Origin: Dehalococcoidia bacterium
GTDB taxonomy: Bacteria; Chloroflexota; Dehalococcoidia; GIF9; AB-539-J10
Reading direction: 5' to 3'
DNA: 44,489 nt
Assembly (NCBI GenBank): GCA_003567655.1
Contig: PWZA01000008.1
Span: forward strand, 1-44,489
Shown here: positions 9,930 through 18,260 of the stretch, piece by piece
How positions within the stretch are numbered: position 1 is the stretch's first letter
Layout of the letters: each line of letters starts with the position of its first letter
The notes under the pieces: model-generated
What the model was told of the DNA's origin: nothing
The model's database searches: none
What the model saw: the letters and a program-made list of their open reading frames with translations, nothing else
Position numbers and translations under genes: made by a program

Positions 9930-11207
9930 TTAGCTAACACGCCTGAGAACGAGACAGCAATTCTCACCGCCCAGGCCGAAGCTGTTCTTGAGAATCAGGT
10001 TCACCTGAGCCTGGCGGCCTGTGTTGGGAACGTAGTCCAGGTCGCAGTCGGGATCGGGCGTTTCGTAATTGATGGTCGGGTGGATGTAACCCTTGTTCAT
10101 GACCAACAGGGCAGCGATGGTCTCAACGACACCGGCTGCGGTGATTATATGGCCTATCATGGACTTGGTCGAGCTAATAGGCACATTATAAGCATGATCT
10201 CCGAGAACCATCTTGATGGCCTGGGTCTCGCAGGCATCATTAAGCTTGGTGCTCGTTCCATGGGCATTAATGTAATCGACATCTTCCGGCTTCGCCCCGG
10301 CATACTCCAGTGCAGTGCGCATTGCATAAGCCTCGGAATCGGGAGCGGGAGCGGTCGAATCATAGGCATCGAACGACCACCCCACACCGGCGAGCTCGGC
10401 CAGGATATTAGCTCCCCGTTTCACAGCGTGGTCATAGCTCTCGAGCACGATCAGCCCGGCGCCCTCACCGTAGACAAAGCCGTTGCGATTGAGGTCGAAT
10501 GGTCGGCAGGCCTTAGCGGGATCGGCCTCCCGGGACAGAGCTCCCAGAACATCTATTCCCGCCACACTTACAGGCTCAAGGCTGGAGTCGGACGCCCCCG
10601 CTATCATCACATCGGCATAGCCGAGTCGTATGAAGTTAGCGGCGGTACCTATGGCATCTGTACCGCTGGCACAAAGGCTATTGACAGCCCCGTTGGGACC
10701 CTTTGCTCCCAGCATCATCCCCACCTGCATCGATGCTCCGCTAGGGGTCGACCTGGTGATGAAGAGAGGATCAGCCCTCCTGGGACCGACCTTTAGATAG
10801 GTCTCCCATCCCCTGACCACATATCCCTGCTCTGTCATGGTGGATATCGTAACGCCTACGCGCTCAGGATTCTCCTGGCTCATGTCCAGTCCGGACGACT
10901 GTACAGCTTCCCTTGCGGCAGCAATGGAGAACTGAATGGTCCTCGAGGTGCGGTCGACTACCTTCAGATCCATATACTTCTCGGGCTCAAAGTCCTTCAC
11001 CTCGGCATTCACTTTAACTCGAAAGGGGGTGGGATCGAATCGGGTGATGGGGCTGAAGGCCGGCTTGCCCGCGGCAAGACCCTGCCAGAACTCGTCCGCA
11101 CTTAGCCCCAGCGGGTTGACAGTGCCCATGCCGGTGATTACCACCCTCGGTATCTTCATAGTTCCCCAGGAACTCACAGACCTCTCGGAAAACTCCGGCG
11201 TGCTCAT
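9930..11207 (-). CDS. fabF: Beta-ketoacyl-ACP synthase II (start 11207 or 11159)
   Basis: VVITGMGTVNPLG, nucleophile context NSLCASGTDA, NAHGTSTKLND, KSMIGHIITAAG. Confidence 0.93.
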   Translation of the reverse strand: MSTPEFSERSVSSWGTMKIPRVVITGMGTVNPLGLSADEFWQGLAAGKPAFSPITRFDPTPFRVKVNAEVKDFEPEKYMDLKVVDRTSRTIQFSIAAAREAVQSSGLDMSQENPERVGVTISTMTEQGYVVRGWETYLKVGPRRADPLFITRSTPSGASMQVGMMLGAKGPNGAVNSLCASGTDAIGTAANFIRLGYADVMIAGASDSSLEPVSVAGIDVLGALSREADPAKACRPFDLNRNGFVYGEGAGLIVLESYDHAVKRGANILAELAGVGWSFDAYDSTAPAPDSEAYAMRTALEYAGAKPEDVDYINAHGTSTKLNDACETQAIKMVLGDHAYNVPISSTKSMIGHIITAAGVVETIAALLVMNKGYIHPTINYETPDPDCDLDYVPNTGRQAQVNLILKNSFGLGGENCCLVLRRVS

Positions 11208-11980
11208 TCTCCCCCTTTTCCGGCGGCCGCGAACAACCCAACCGAAGTGCCTCCATCGACAACTACGGTCTGTCCCCTTATCATAAAAGCTTCTTCGCTA
11301 CACAAGAAGGCGACAACGTTAGCGACATCTTCGGGGCTGACCATTCTTCCCGCCGGAGTCAAGTAATGGCTGGCATTTGCCAACCCCTCCTTAAAGTAAA
11401 ACTTCAGGGCGTCTGTCTCAACTGCTGAGGCAGCAACAGTGTTCACGCATATGTTCTGAGATGCCAGCTCTATCGCCAGGTAGCGGGTCAGGGCTTCCAG
11501 TGCCGCCTTCGAGACTCCGACGACGGTGTAATTGGGTAATACATAGAGCGAACCAAGGCTGGATATGCTGACCACTTTGCCACCCCGTCCCTCCATCAGC
11601 TTTGCCGCCCTCTGAGTGAAGAGCAAAAGGGCCCTGGCGTTGATGTCCATCGTCCATTCCCAGGCCTTGGTATCCACCTCCATTACCGGCCGGCCTACCC
11701 CGGAAGCAGCGTTGCTAATCAATATGTCGAGGCGCCCGAACTTACTCTCGATCGTGTCGAACATCTCGTCGATCTTCGCCGGGTCTCCCACGTTGGCCCG
11801 TATGGTCTCAGCCTTAACTCCCAGCGCCTCGATCTCCCTGGCCGTTTCCGCAGCGCTCTCGCGGTGGCGGAAGAAGTTCACGATCACATCGGCACCCTGC
11901 GAGGCGAGCTTCAGGGCAATTGCCTTACCGATCCCCCGCCCACCGCCTGTGACCAGGGCAAGCTTCCCGTCCAGGGACAT
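11204..11980 (-). CDS. fabL: Enoyl-ACP reductase, FabL type (SDR)
   Basis: KIDEMFDTIESKFGRLDILISNAASGVGRPVMEVD, SISSLGSLYVLPNYTVVGVSKAALEALTRYLAIEL and TPAGRMV...MIRGQTVVVDGG closely match remembered Bacillus FabL. Confidence 0.8.
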   Translation of the reverse strand: MSLDGKLALVTGGGRGIGKAIALKLASQGADVIVNFFRHRESAAETAREIEALGVKAETIRANVGDPAKIDEMFDTIESKFGRLDILISNAASGVGRPVMEVDTKAWEWTMDINARALLLFTQRAAKLMEGRGGKVVSISSLGSLYVLPNYTVVGVSKAALEALTRYLAIELASQNICVNTVAASAVETDALKFYFKEGLANASHYLTPAGRMVSPEDVANVVAFLCSEEAFMIRGQTVVVDGGTSVGLFAAAGKGGE

Positions 11981-11982
11981 TG

Positions 11983-12231
11983 TTACACCTTCCCCGCTTC
12001 AGCTACTTTGCCTTCCACATAAGAGACGAAATCGCCGAAGTTCTCGAACTTCTGGGCTACTTCATCAGGAATCTCGATCTCAAAGAGTTCCTCTACTGCC
12101 ACGAGTGCCTGCACCACGTCCAGGGAATCGGCCTTGATATCCTTGAACGTGCTTTCCCGGGTGATTATGCTCTTATCAACGCGGGTGATCCTGGCCACTA
12201 TGTCTCTTATTTGCTCTTCGATATTGCTCAT
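11983..12231 (-). CDS. acpP: Acyl carrier protein
   Basis: 82 aa, phosphopantetheine motif ADSLDVVQALVAVEELFEIEIPDE. Confidence 0.95.
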   Translation of the reverse strand: MSNIEEQIRDIVARITRVDKSIITRESTFKDIKADSLDVVQALVAVEELFEIEIPDEVAQKFENFGDFVSYVEGKVAEAGKV

Positions 12232-13277
12232 AACTTACCCCCTTGGTTTAATTTTGCCAGTTCCGTCTTCAAGCTCTCAGTGGTCTTTACTTTCACCGAG
12301 TTCTTAGCACTTTCTATCGCGTTGGCGATATGAGGCGCCCGGCTAGCCCCATGGGCTATCCTCACAACCCCATCAATGCCCCATAGGATTCCACCACCAC
12401 CTTTCTCGGTGTCAGTCGATATCCTGGTTGCCTGAAAAAGCTTATTGAACAACAGTTTAACCGAAAACCCCACTAATGGGTATTTTCTAAGCCTTCTCTC
12501 TGTCCATCCGCGGGCGTGACCCCCGACGCTTTCATAGAACTTAAGTAGCACGTTGCCTACGAATCCATCGCAGACGATTACATTAGCTTTGCTGCTTAGG
12601 ATTTCATTGCCCTCGATGTTGCCGACGAAGTTCAAGCCGCTCTCCTTGAAGAGAGCGTGAGCCTCCCGCACCGCTTCGCTTCCTTTGCTCTCTTCTCCGC
12701 CTGTGCTAAGCAGACCTATAGTGGGGTCGGAGATGTTTAGGAACTTCCTGGCATAGACAGATCCGACGATGGCGAATTCCAGGAACTGATGCGGTTTACA
12801 GTCGACATTCGCTCCCAGGTCCACCATGACGGTATTCGGCGCAAAGCTGCCCAGAGCGCCGACGATCGCCGGTCGGTACATTCCCTCCAGCATGCCGATA
12901 TACTGAATCGCGCTTACCGCTGCCGCGGCACTCGATCCTGCGCTCACGAAGGCATCCGCCTCACCGGACTTCACCAGCCTGGCTGCTACAGCTACAGAGC
13001 TATCTGGTTTGTGGCGGATGGCGGCGACGGGGGTTTCATCCTCGCCGATAAAACCGTCAGCTGCGATAATATGTATCGCCGAGTTGTTGGTGGACCTGTG
13101 TTTATCCAGATGGTTTTGCAGCAGCTCTGCCGCACCGACCAGGAAGACTTCTACATCATCTTGCTGTGCTGCAAGTACTGCACCCTTAACGACTTCCTCG
13201 GGGGCGTAATCACCCCCCATGGCGTCCACCGCCACTCTCACTCTGCTGTTCTGAGATACGTCTCTATTTCTGGCCAC
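12228..13277 (-). CDS. plsX: Phosphate acyltransferase
   Basis: VAVDAMGGDYAPEEVVKGAV, LGANVDCKP, GFVGNVLLKFYE motifs. Confidence 0.94.
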   Translation of the reverse strand: MARNRDVSQNSRVRVAVDAMGGDYAPEEVVKGAVLAAQQDDVEVFLVGAAELLQNHLDKHRSTNNSAIHIIAADGFIGEDETPVAAIRHKPDSSVAVAARLVKSGEADAFVSAGSSAAAAVSAIQYIGMLEGMYRPAIVGALGSFAPNTVMVDLGANVDCKPHQFLEFAIVGSVYARKFLNISDPTIGLLSTGGEESKGSEAVREAHALFKESGLNFVGNIEGNEILSSKANVIVCDGFVGNVLLKFYESVGGHARGWTERRLRKYPLVGFSVKLLFNKLFQATRISTDTEKGGGGILWGIDGVVRIAHGASRAPHIANAIESAKNSVKVKTTESLKTELAKLNQGGKL

Positions 13278-13686
13278 GTGATAACTTCGCTGTTGCCTCC
13301 CCTGCGACTACTACTTCATCCTTCTGATTGCGGACCTCAAAACCGCAATTTGCATATGATACACCATCTTTCACTTCAAGGGAATTCACGATGGAACTGA
13401 TAGTGAGAGTGTCTCCGGGACGCGCCACCTCCTTAAACTTGGCGCGGAGCTTACCGCAGGACAGCCAGTCTTGACCGAAGGAGAGCGCCATCATGTCTGA
13501 CACATACGCCAGGTTAAGCATGCCGTGTGCAATCGTGCCGCCGAATGGAGTCTTAACAGCAAAGGATTCATCCACGTGTATGGGGTTAAAGTCACCTGAT
13601 GCCTCGGCATAAAGGTTGATCTTATCCTGGGTGATATGCTTCACCACTGGATCCAGGGCCATTCCCTCGTGAATATCTGTAAGCAT
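13264..13686 (-). CDS. MaoC-like (R)-hydroxyacyl dehydratase, catalytic (HadB-like) subunit
   Basis: Hydratase-2 motif YAEASGDFNPIHVDESFA...GTIAHGML. Confidence 0.82.
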   Translation of the reverse strand: MLTDIHEGMALDPVVKHITQDKINLYAEASGDFNPIHVDESFAVKTPFGGTIAHGMLNLAYVSDMMALSFGQDWLSCGKLRAKFKEVARPGDTLTISSIVNSLEVKDGVSYANCGFEVRNQKDEVVVAGEATAKLSRGQK

Positions 13687-13687
13687 C

Positions 13688-14089
13688 TCATTCCTGAGGG
13701 GGCAAGGCTATGGTGGCCTTCCCTGATTGCACTCTCTCTCTGTCCTGGTCAAGTATGTCCAGCTCAAGGATAAGCATGCCCATCTTTCCTCGAGCAATCT
13801 TCTGTGCCACCCTGATCTGACACTCTACCATAGCGCCGATAGGGATCTGCTTGAAAAACCCGAGATCCTGCGAGGCGTGGATAGCCACAGTGTCGGGCGG
13901 CAATGATATAGACCCTGCCATAGTGGCGATGGCACAGGCTGTTATGGCCAGGGGAGGTACGAATCCATCGCTCGCGCCGTCCACGGCCCTCACATACTTG
14001 GAAACGAGCGACTCGCTCAGTTCATAGCTGATTCGGGGAAATTCGTAGCCGGGTACCAGTTCTTCGTAGCTAACAGTCTTGCCCTGCAT
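13688..14089 (-). CDS. MaoC/hotdog N-domain-like dehydratase partner (HadA-like), lacking the catalytic motif
   Basis: YVRAVDGASDGFVPPLAITACAIATMAGSISLPPDTVAIHASQDLGFFKQIPIGAMVE; adjacent to the catalytic MaoC subunit. Confidence 0.7.
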   Translation of the reverse strand: MQGKTVSYEELVPGYEFPRISYELSESLVSKYVRAVDGASDGFVPPLAITACAIATMAGSISLPPDTVAIHASQDLGFFKQIPIGAMVECQIRVAQKIARGKMGMLILELDILDQDRERVQSGKATIALPPQE

Positions 14090-14132
14090 TCGTCCCCTTA
14101 CCGATAGTACATCGGATAACTATGTATGGTAA

Positions 14133-14160
14133 ATTATACACGAGCCCGCATTATTGTCAA
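14133..14160 (-). promoter_or_regulatory. Consensus sigma70-type promoter for the fatty-acid operon
   Basis: Minus strand TTGACA-N16-TATAAT, about 44 nt upstream of the HadA-like start. Confidence 0.8.
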
Positions 14161-14201
14161 CATTGCAGGGCTTAGATGATTACATACGGGACCATGACTC
14201 G

Positions 14202-14276
14202 TGGTGGGCTCGGCAGGGTTCGAACCTGCGACCAACCGGTTATGAGCCGGCCGCTCTGCCACTGAGCTACGAGCCC
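14202..14276 (-). tRNA. tRNA-Met (CAT anticodon; elongator Met or Ile2 not separable here), CCA encoded
   Basis: GGGCTCGTAGCTCAGTGGCAGAGCGGCCGGCTCATAACCGGTTGGTCGCAGGTTCGAACCCTGCCGAGCCCACCA on minus strand. Confidence 0.95.
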
Positions 14277-14324
14277 GTACCCTCTGCCATTACGACCCGG
14301 GCTGTCATGGCAACAGGACTTCTC

Positions 14325-14399
14325 TGGAGCGGGAGACGGGACTCGAACCCGCGACACCCTGCTTGGAAGGCAGGAACTCTACCACTGAGTTACTCCCGC
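14325..14399 (-). tRNA. tRNA-Gly (TCC), CCA encoded
   Basis: GCGGGAGTAACTCAGTGGTAGAGTTCCTGCCTTCCAAGCAGGGTGTCGCGGGTTCGAGTCCCGTCTCCCGCTCCA on minus strand. Confidence 0.96.
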
Positions 14400-14411
14400 A
14401 AATCTGAACCT

Positions 14412-14440
14412 ATTTTACCCGAAATAACATGATGGGTAAA
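14412..14440 (-). promoter_or_regulatory. Candidate promoter for the tRNA pair
   Basis: Minus strand TTTACC-N17-TAAAAT, 13 bp upstream of tRNA-Gly. Confidence 0.5.
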
Positions 14441-14541
14441 CTGATGGTGCTGGGTAACTCTCTCACCCCAACAGTACTCGCAATGGGTGTAACTCAGGAT
14501 CACAGCTTCTGCTTGAATCTGGCCTCCGCTGCGGGATTGCC

Positions 14542-14952
14542 TTAAGCGCGTGGTCTGACGTAATCCTTGACCCAGCCTACTATCGTATCGAGTGACGTAC
14601 CCGGCAGGAACACCTCTTTGATACCAAGCTTCTTGAGCCTGGGGATGTCTTCCTCGGGTATGATGCCTCCACCTATGACCTGCACGTCGTCCAGCTTGTG
14701 TTCTTTAAGCAACTCGATCACGCGCCCGAACAGATGTATGTGCGCTCCAGAGAGACAGCTCAACCCGATCAGGTCGACATCCTCCTGCAAAGCAGCAGCT
14801 ACTATCTGTTCCGGCGTCTGGTGAAGACCTGTATAGACCACCTCAAAGCCGGCATCTCGAAAAGCCCTGGCAATCACCCTAGCCCCGCGGTCATGGCCGT
14901 CCAGCCCGGGCTTGGCTACCAGTATCCTCATTCTTCTTGCTGAGTCTGCCAT
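14542..14952 (-). CDS. Cobalamin-binding small subunit of acyl-CoA mutase
   Basis: 136 aa; B12 motif [35 protein letters not shown]. Confidence 0.95.
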   Translation of the reverse strand: MADSARRMRILVAKPGLDGHDRGARVIARAFRDAGFEVVYTGLHQTPEQIVAAALQEDVDLIGLSCLSGAHIHLFGRVIELLKEHKLDDVQVIGGGIIPEEDIPRLKKLGIKEVFLPGTSLDTIVGWVKDYVRPRA

Positions 14953-15120
14953 TTCGTCAACCTCACTTTCAGGTGATCGTCCGGTCGGCGGAGAGCAGCC
15001 CCGCCGCTACATCCAGTTCGACTTCACCCTGAGCCTTTCCGGTCAGGGGAGAGTATAATTCTCTGGCTTCACACACCCCGGCCCTCTCGCATCCGATGAG
15101 AGGAGCACACGAGTCACAGG

Positions 15121-16800
15121 CTAGTAGTATCCGGGATCTCTATACTCACCGAAGACCTCACGCCACACATCACAGATCTCCTGCTCGGTGGCATATTCCT
15201 TAACCGCCGCTATCACGTAAGGCATCAGATTCTTGTCCGTCCTGCAGGCAGCACGCAGGTCGCTCAGGATCTGGATCACCTTGCGGTTATCCCGTGCGCT
15301 CTTTACTTCCTTCAGCCGGGCTATCTGCTTCTCCTCAACCCTCTCATCCAGCTTGAGTGTCTCGGCGGAAATGCCGTCCTCTGTGACATATTTGTTGATC
15401 CCCACCACGACTTTCTCTCCGCTATCAACCTGCTGCTGGTAATGATAAGCCGCATCGGCAATCTCCATCTGGGGAAAACCTCTGTCGATGGCGGCAAGCA
15501 TGCCTCCCATATCATCTATCTTGTTGATATACTCCCAGGCCTTTTCCTCCATCTGGCTGGTCATTGATTCCACAAAATACGAGCCGGCCAGCGGATCTAT
15601 GGTGTTGGCAACGCCGGTTTCATCGGCCAGGACTTGCTGGGTGCGGAGAGCGATAGTAACGGCAAAATCCGATGGCAAAGCCAGTGTCTCATCAAGGGAG
15701 TTGGTATGCAAAGACTGGGTTCCTCCCAGTACGGCAGCCAGGGCCTCGGTGGTAGTCCTTACAATATTATTGTAGGGCTGCTGGGCGGTTAGAGAGCAAC
15801 CCGCGGTTTGAGTATGAAATCTCATCCACAAGGAACGGGGATTCTTGGCTTTGAACCTCTCTTTCATAACCCTGGCCCACATCCTCCTGGCCGCCCTGAA
15901 CTTGGCTATCTCCTCGAAGAAATCGAGATGAGAATTGAAGAAGAAGGACAAACGTGGGGCAAAGGAGTCGACATCCAACTTCTTTCTTTCCAGCACATCC
16001 TCTACATAGGCTATCCCATCGGCAAGGGTAAAAGCCAGTTCCTGAATGGCAGTCGAGCCTGCCTCCCGAATGTGGTAACCGCTAATGCTTATGGTGTTCC
16101 AGGCCGGAACATGCATAGCCCCAAACTCAACGGCATCGCTTATGAGCCTGATCGACGGTTCAGGCGGAAGCATGAAGGTCTTCTGGGCTATGAACTCTTT
16201 AAGCATATCGTTCTGAATCGTGCCCCCGATCTTGTCCCAGCTGATCCCAGATCTGTCGGCGACACCTAAATACATCGCCCACAGTACAAGGGCAGGGGGG
16301 TTGATGGTCATCGACGTAGTCACGTCCTCAAGAGGGATCCTATCAGTCAGGATCTCGAAATCCCTCAGCGTATCGATGGCCACCCCACACTTCCCACACT
16401 CGCCCCGGGCTCGAGGCGAATCGGTATCGTACCCCATCAAGGTCGGGAAGTCGAAGGCGGTGCTCAGTCCGGTCTCACCCTCCTTAAGCAGGTGATGCCA
16501 TCTCTTGTTCGTGTCCTCGGCGCTGCCCATGCCGGAGAACATGCGGAACGTCCACTCCCTTCCGCGGTACATCGTAGGCTGACATCCTCTGGTAAAGGGA
16601 AAGATCCCCGGATACCCGATATCTCCGGCAAAGCTCAGATCCCTGACATCTTCCGGAGTATATACGGCCTTTATCTCGAAATCGGAAACCGTTGAGAATC
16701 TCTCTTTCCTCTCCGGCTTCTGCTTTCTAATCTTTTCTGCTTCTTTCTCCCACTCTTTCTTACCCTCCCGGGTCTCTCGCAGAGTCTTGTCCGTGAACAT
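15121..16800 (-). CDS. Acyl-CoA mutase large subunit (methylmalonyl/isobutyryl-CoA mutase superfamily)
   Basis: FPFTRGCQPTMYRGREWTFRMFSG, GTIQNDMLKEFIAQKTFMLPPEPS, SISGYHIREAGST, HTQTAGCSLTAQQPYNNIVRT; start at MFTDKTL with AAAGGAG upstream. Confidence 0.93.
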   Translation of the reverse strand: MFTDKTLRETREGKKEWEKEAEKIRKQKPERKERFSTVSDFEIKAVYTPEDVRDLSFAGDIGYPGIFPFTRGCQPTMYRGREWTFRMFSGMGSAEDTNKRWHHLLKEGETGLSTAFDFPTLMGYDTDSPRARGECGKCGVAIDTLRDFEILTDRIPLEDVTTSMTINPPALVLWAMYLGVADRSGISWDKIGGTIQNDMLKEFIAQKTFMLPPEPSIRLISDAVEFGAMHVPAWNTISISGYHIREAGSTAIQELAFTLADGIAYVEDVLERKKLDVDSFAPRLSFFFNSHLDFFEEIAKFRAARRMWARVMKERFKAKNPRSLWMRFHTQTAGCSLTAQQPYNNIVRTTTEALAAVLGGTQSLHTNSLDETLALPSDFAVTIALRTQQVLADETGVANTIDPLAGSYFVESMTSQMEEKAWEYINKIDDMGGMLAAIDRGFPQMEIADAAYHYQQQVDSGEKVVVGINKYVTEDGISAETLKLDERVEEKQIARLKEVKSARDNRKVIQILSDLRAACRTDKNLMPYVIAAVKEYATEQEICDVWREVFGEYRDPGYY

Positions 16801-16811
16801 GTTCAACTCCT

Positions 16812-17954
16812 TTATTTCGTGCCCAGTATCTGGCGGGCGATCGTCCACCTCTGCATCTCCGATGTGCCTTCATAGATCTCGGTGATCCTCTGGTCACGGT
16901 AGTAGCGCTCCACGGCAAAGTCCTTGGTATAACCATAGCCACCGAATATCTGGAGAGCCTTGTTGCATACTCTATGTGCTGCCTCAGAGGCGAATACCTT
17001 GGCCATTGCCGCTTCCTTGGGAGGAGCATGGCCTTCCTTCTTTGTTAACCAGGCACCGCGGTAGGTCAGCAAGCGCGCTGCATCTATCTCCGTGGCCATA
17101 TCGGCGATCATCCACTGGATCGCCTGAAGGCGCGCCAACTCGGTATCGAACTGCTTCCTCTCTTTGGTATAGGCAACGGCCGCATCATAGGCAGCCTGAG
17201 CAATGCCCAGTGCCTGAGCAGCTATGCTGACTCTGCTGGCATCTATGCCCTGCAACGCTATCTTGAAGCCCTTACCTTCTTCTCCCAGCATATTGGTAGC
17301 CGGTATCCTGCAGTCATCGAAGATAAGCTCCGCTACTGAAGCAGGGTGCAGACCCATCTTCTTCTCCAGTTTACCTACAGAGAAACCCTTGGTACCCTTA
17401 TCTACGACAAAGGCACTGATACCGCGATAGCCCATGGATCTGTCCTTGGTCGCGAAGGTCGTCACGAAATCTGCCTCCGCGCCGTTGCTTATGAAGATCT
17501 TGGTCCCGTTGAGTACATAGTGATCTCCATCCCTGACATACCTGGTCTCCAGACCGGCAACATCGCTGCCAGCCATTGCTTCAGTCAGGGCGAAGGCCAC
17601 TATGGACCCATCTATTACGCGGGGAATATAGTTGCCCTTGTGCCCTTCATCACCATGCATCACGATGGGATACATGGCCAGGCCAAGGCTAACGAGATAC
17701 GCAACGCCCAGACCGGCAGAGGCCCGGGAGATCTCCTCACTCGCTATGGTGAAAGTCACCTCATCTCCGCTTCCTCCATACTGCTCAGGGAAGTGAACGC
17801 CGCACAGTCCGGCATCAGCCATCTTCTTATACGTCTCACGGGGAAACTCATTGGACTCATCCCACTTAGCAGCGTTCGGTTCGATCTCACGGGCACAAAA
17901 ATCCCGCACCATCGTCTGGAACATCTTATCTTCTTCGCTGAATCCGAAATCCAT
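16812..17954 (-). CDS. Acyl-CoA dehydrogenase
   Basis: FALTEAMAGSDVAGLET, YVLNGTKIFISNGAEAD, QIFGGYGYTKDFAVERYYRDQRITEIYEGTSEMQ. Confidence 0.96.
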   Translation of the reverse strand: MDFGFSEEDKMFQTMVRDFCAREIEPNAAKWDESNEFPRETYKKMADAGLCGVHFPEQYGGSGDEVTFTIASEEISRASAGLGVAYLVSLGLAMYPIVMHGDEGHKGNYIPRVIDGSIVAFALTEAMAGSDVAGLETRYVRDGDHYVLNGTKIFISNGAEADFVTTFATKDRSMGYRGISAFVVDKGTKGFSVGKLEKKMGLHPASVAELIFDDCRIPATNMLGEEGKGFKIALQGIDASRVSIAAQALGIAQAAYDAAVAYTKERKQFDTELARLQAIQWMIADMATEIDAARLLTYRGAWLTKKEGHAPPKEAAMAKVFASEAAHRVCNKALQIFGGYGYTKDFAVERYYRDQRITEIYEGTSEMQRWTIARQILGTK

Positions 17955-18006
17955 ATAGCCTCCTTTATGCGCTATCTAAGAACCTCCTCACACTGCAGAC
18001 CAAACA

Positions 18007-18062
18007 GCGATGCTCAACTGTACCGCAGTTTCCTTATGCTGTTCTCCGGAAGAGGGCATCGC
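18007..18062 (-). ncRNA. Candidate structured 5' leader element of the acyl-CoA dehydrogenase/mutase operon
   Basis: GCGATGC/GCATCGC 7-bp closing inverted repeat enclosing a perfect AACTG-CGGTA-CAGTT hairpin and a small UUCCGG hairpin; lies between predicted TSS and start codon. Confidence 0.3.
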
Positions 18063-18093
18063 GGTCGGACTGCCTATCCCTGCCTCAGGCCTG

Positions 18094-18123
18094 ATTTTAC
18101 ATCTGGGCACCTATCGAGGTCAA
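18094..18123 (-). promoter_or_regulatory. Candidate promoter for acyl-CoA dehydrogenase/mutase operon
   Basis: Minus strand TTGACC-N18-TAAAAT. Confidence 0.6.
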
Positions 18124-18134
18124 TTGCTTGGTCG

Positions 18135-18163
18135 TTGACGGATAGAGCCTCCTGTATTACACT
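18135..18163 (+). promoter_or_regulatory. Candidate promoter for hppA
   Basis: TTGACG-N17-TACACT, about 98 nt upstream of hppA. Confidence 0.6.
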
Positions 18164-18260
18164 TACTCCTCGAACACGCCCGTTACCCCGAACACAGGTT
18201 AAGATGGCACCCGAAACCGGCGTTAGTGCCCTGGTCGTGTGCCCGAAAGGAAGGTGAGCT

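Noticed and set aside
14154-14432. 92-aa plus-strand ORF (MSTLQGLDDYIRDHDSWWARQGSNLRPTGYEPAALPLSYEP...)
   Set aside because: It is the antisense translation of tRNA-Met and tRNA-Gly; WARQGSNLRPTGYEPAALPLSY is a well-known spurious tRNA-antisense protein pattern.
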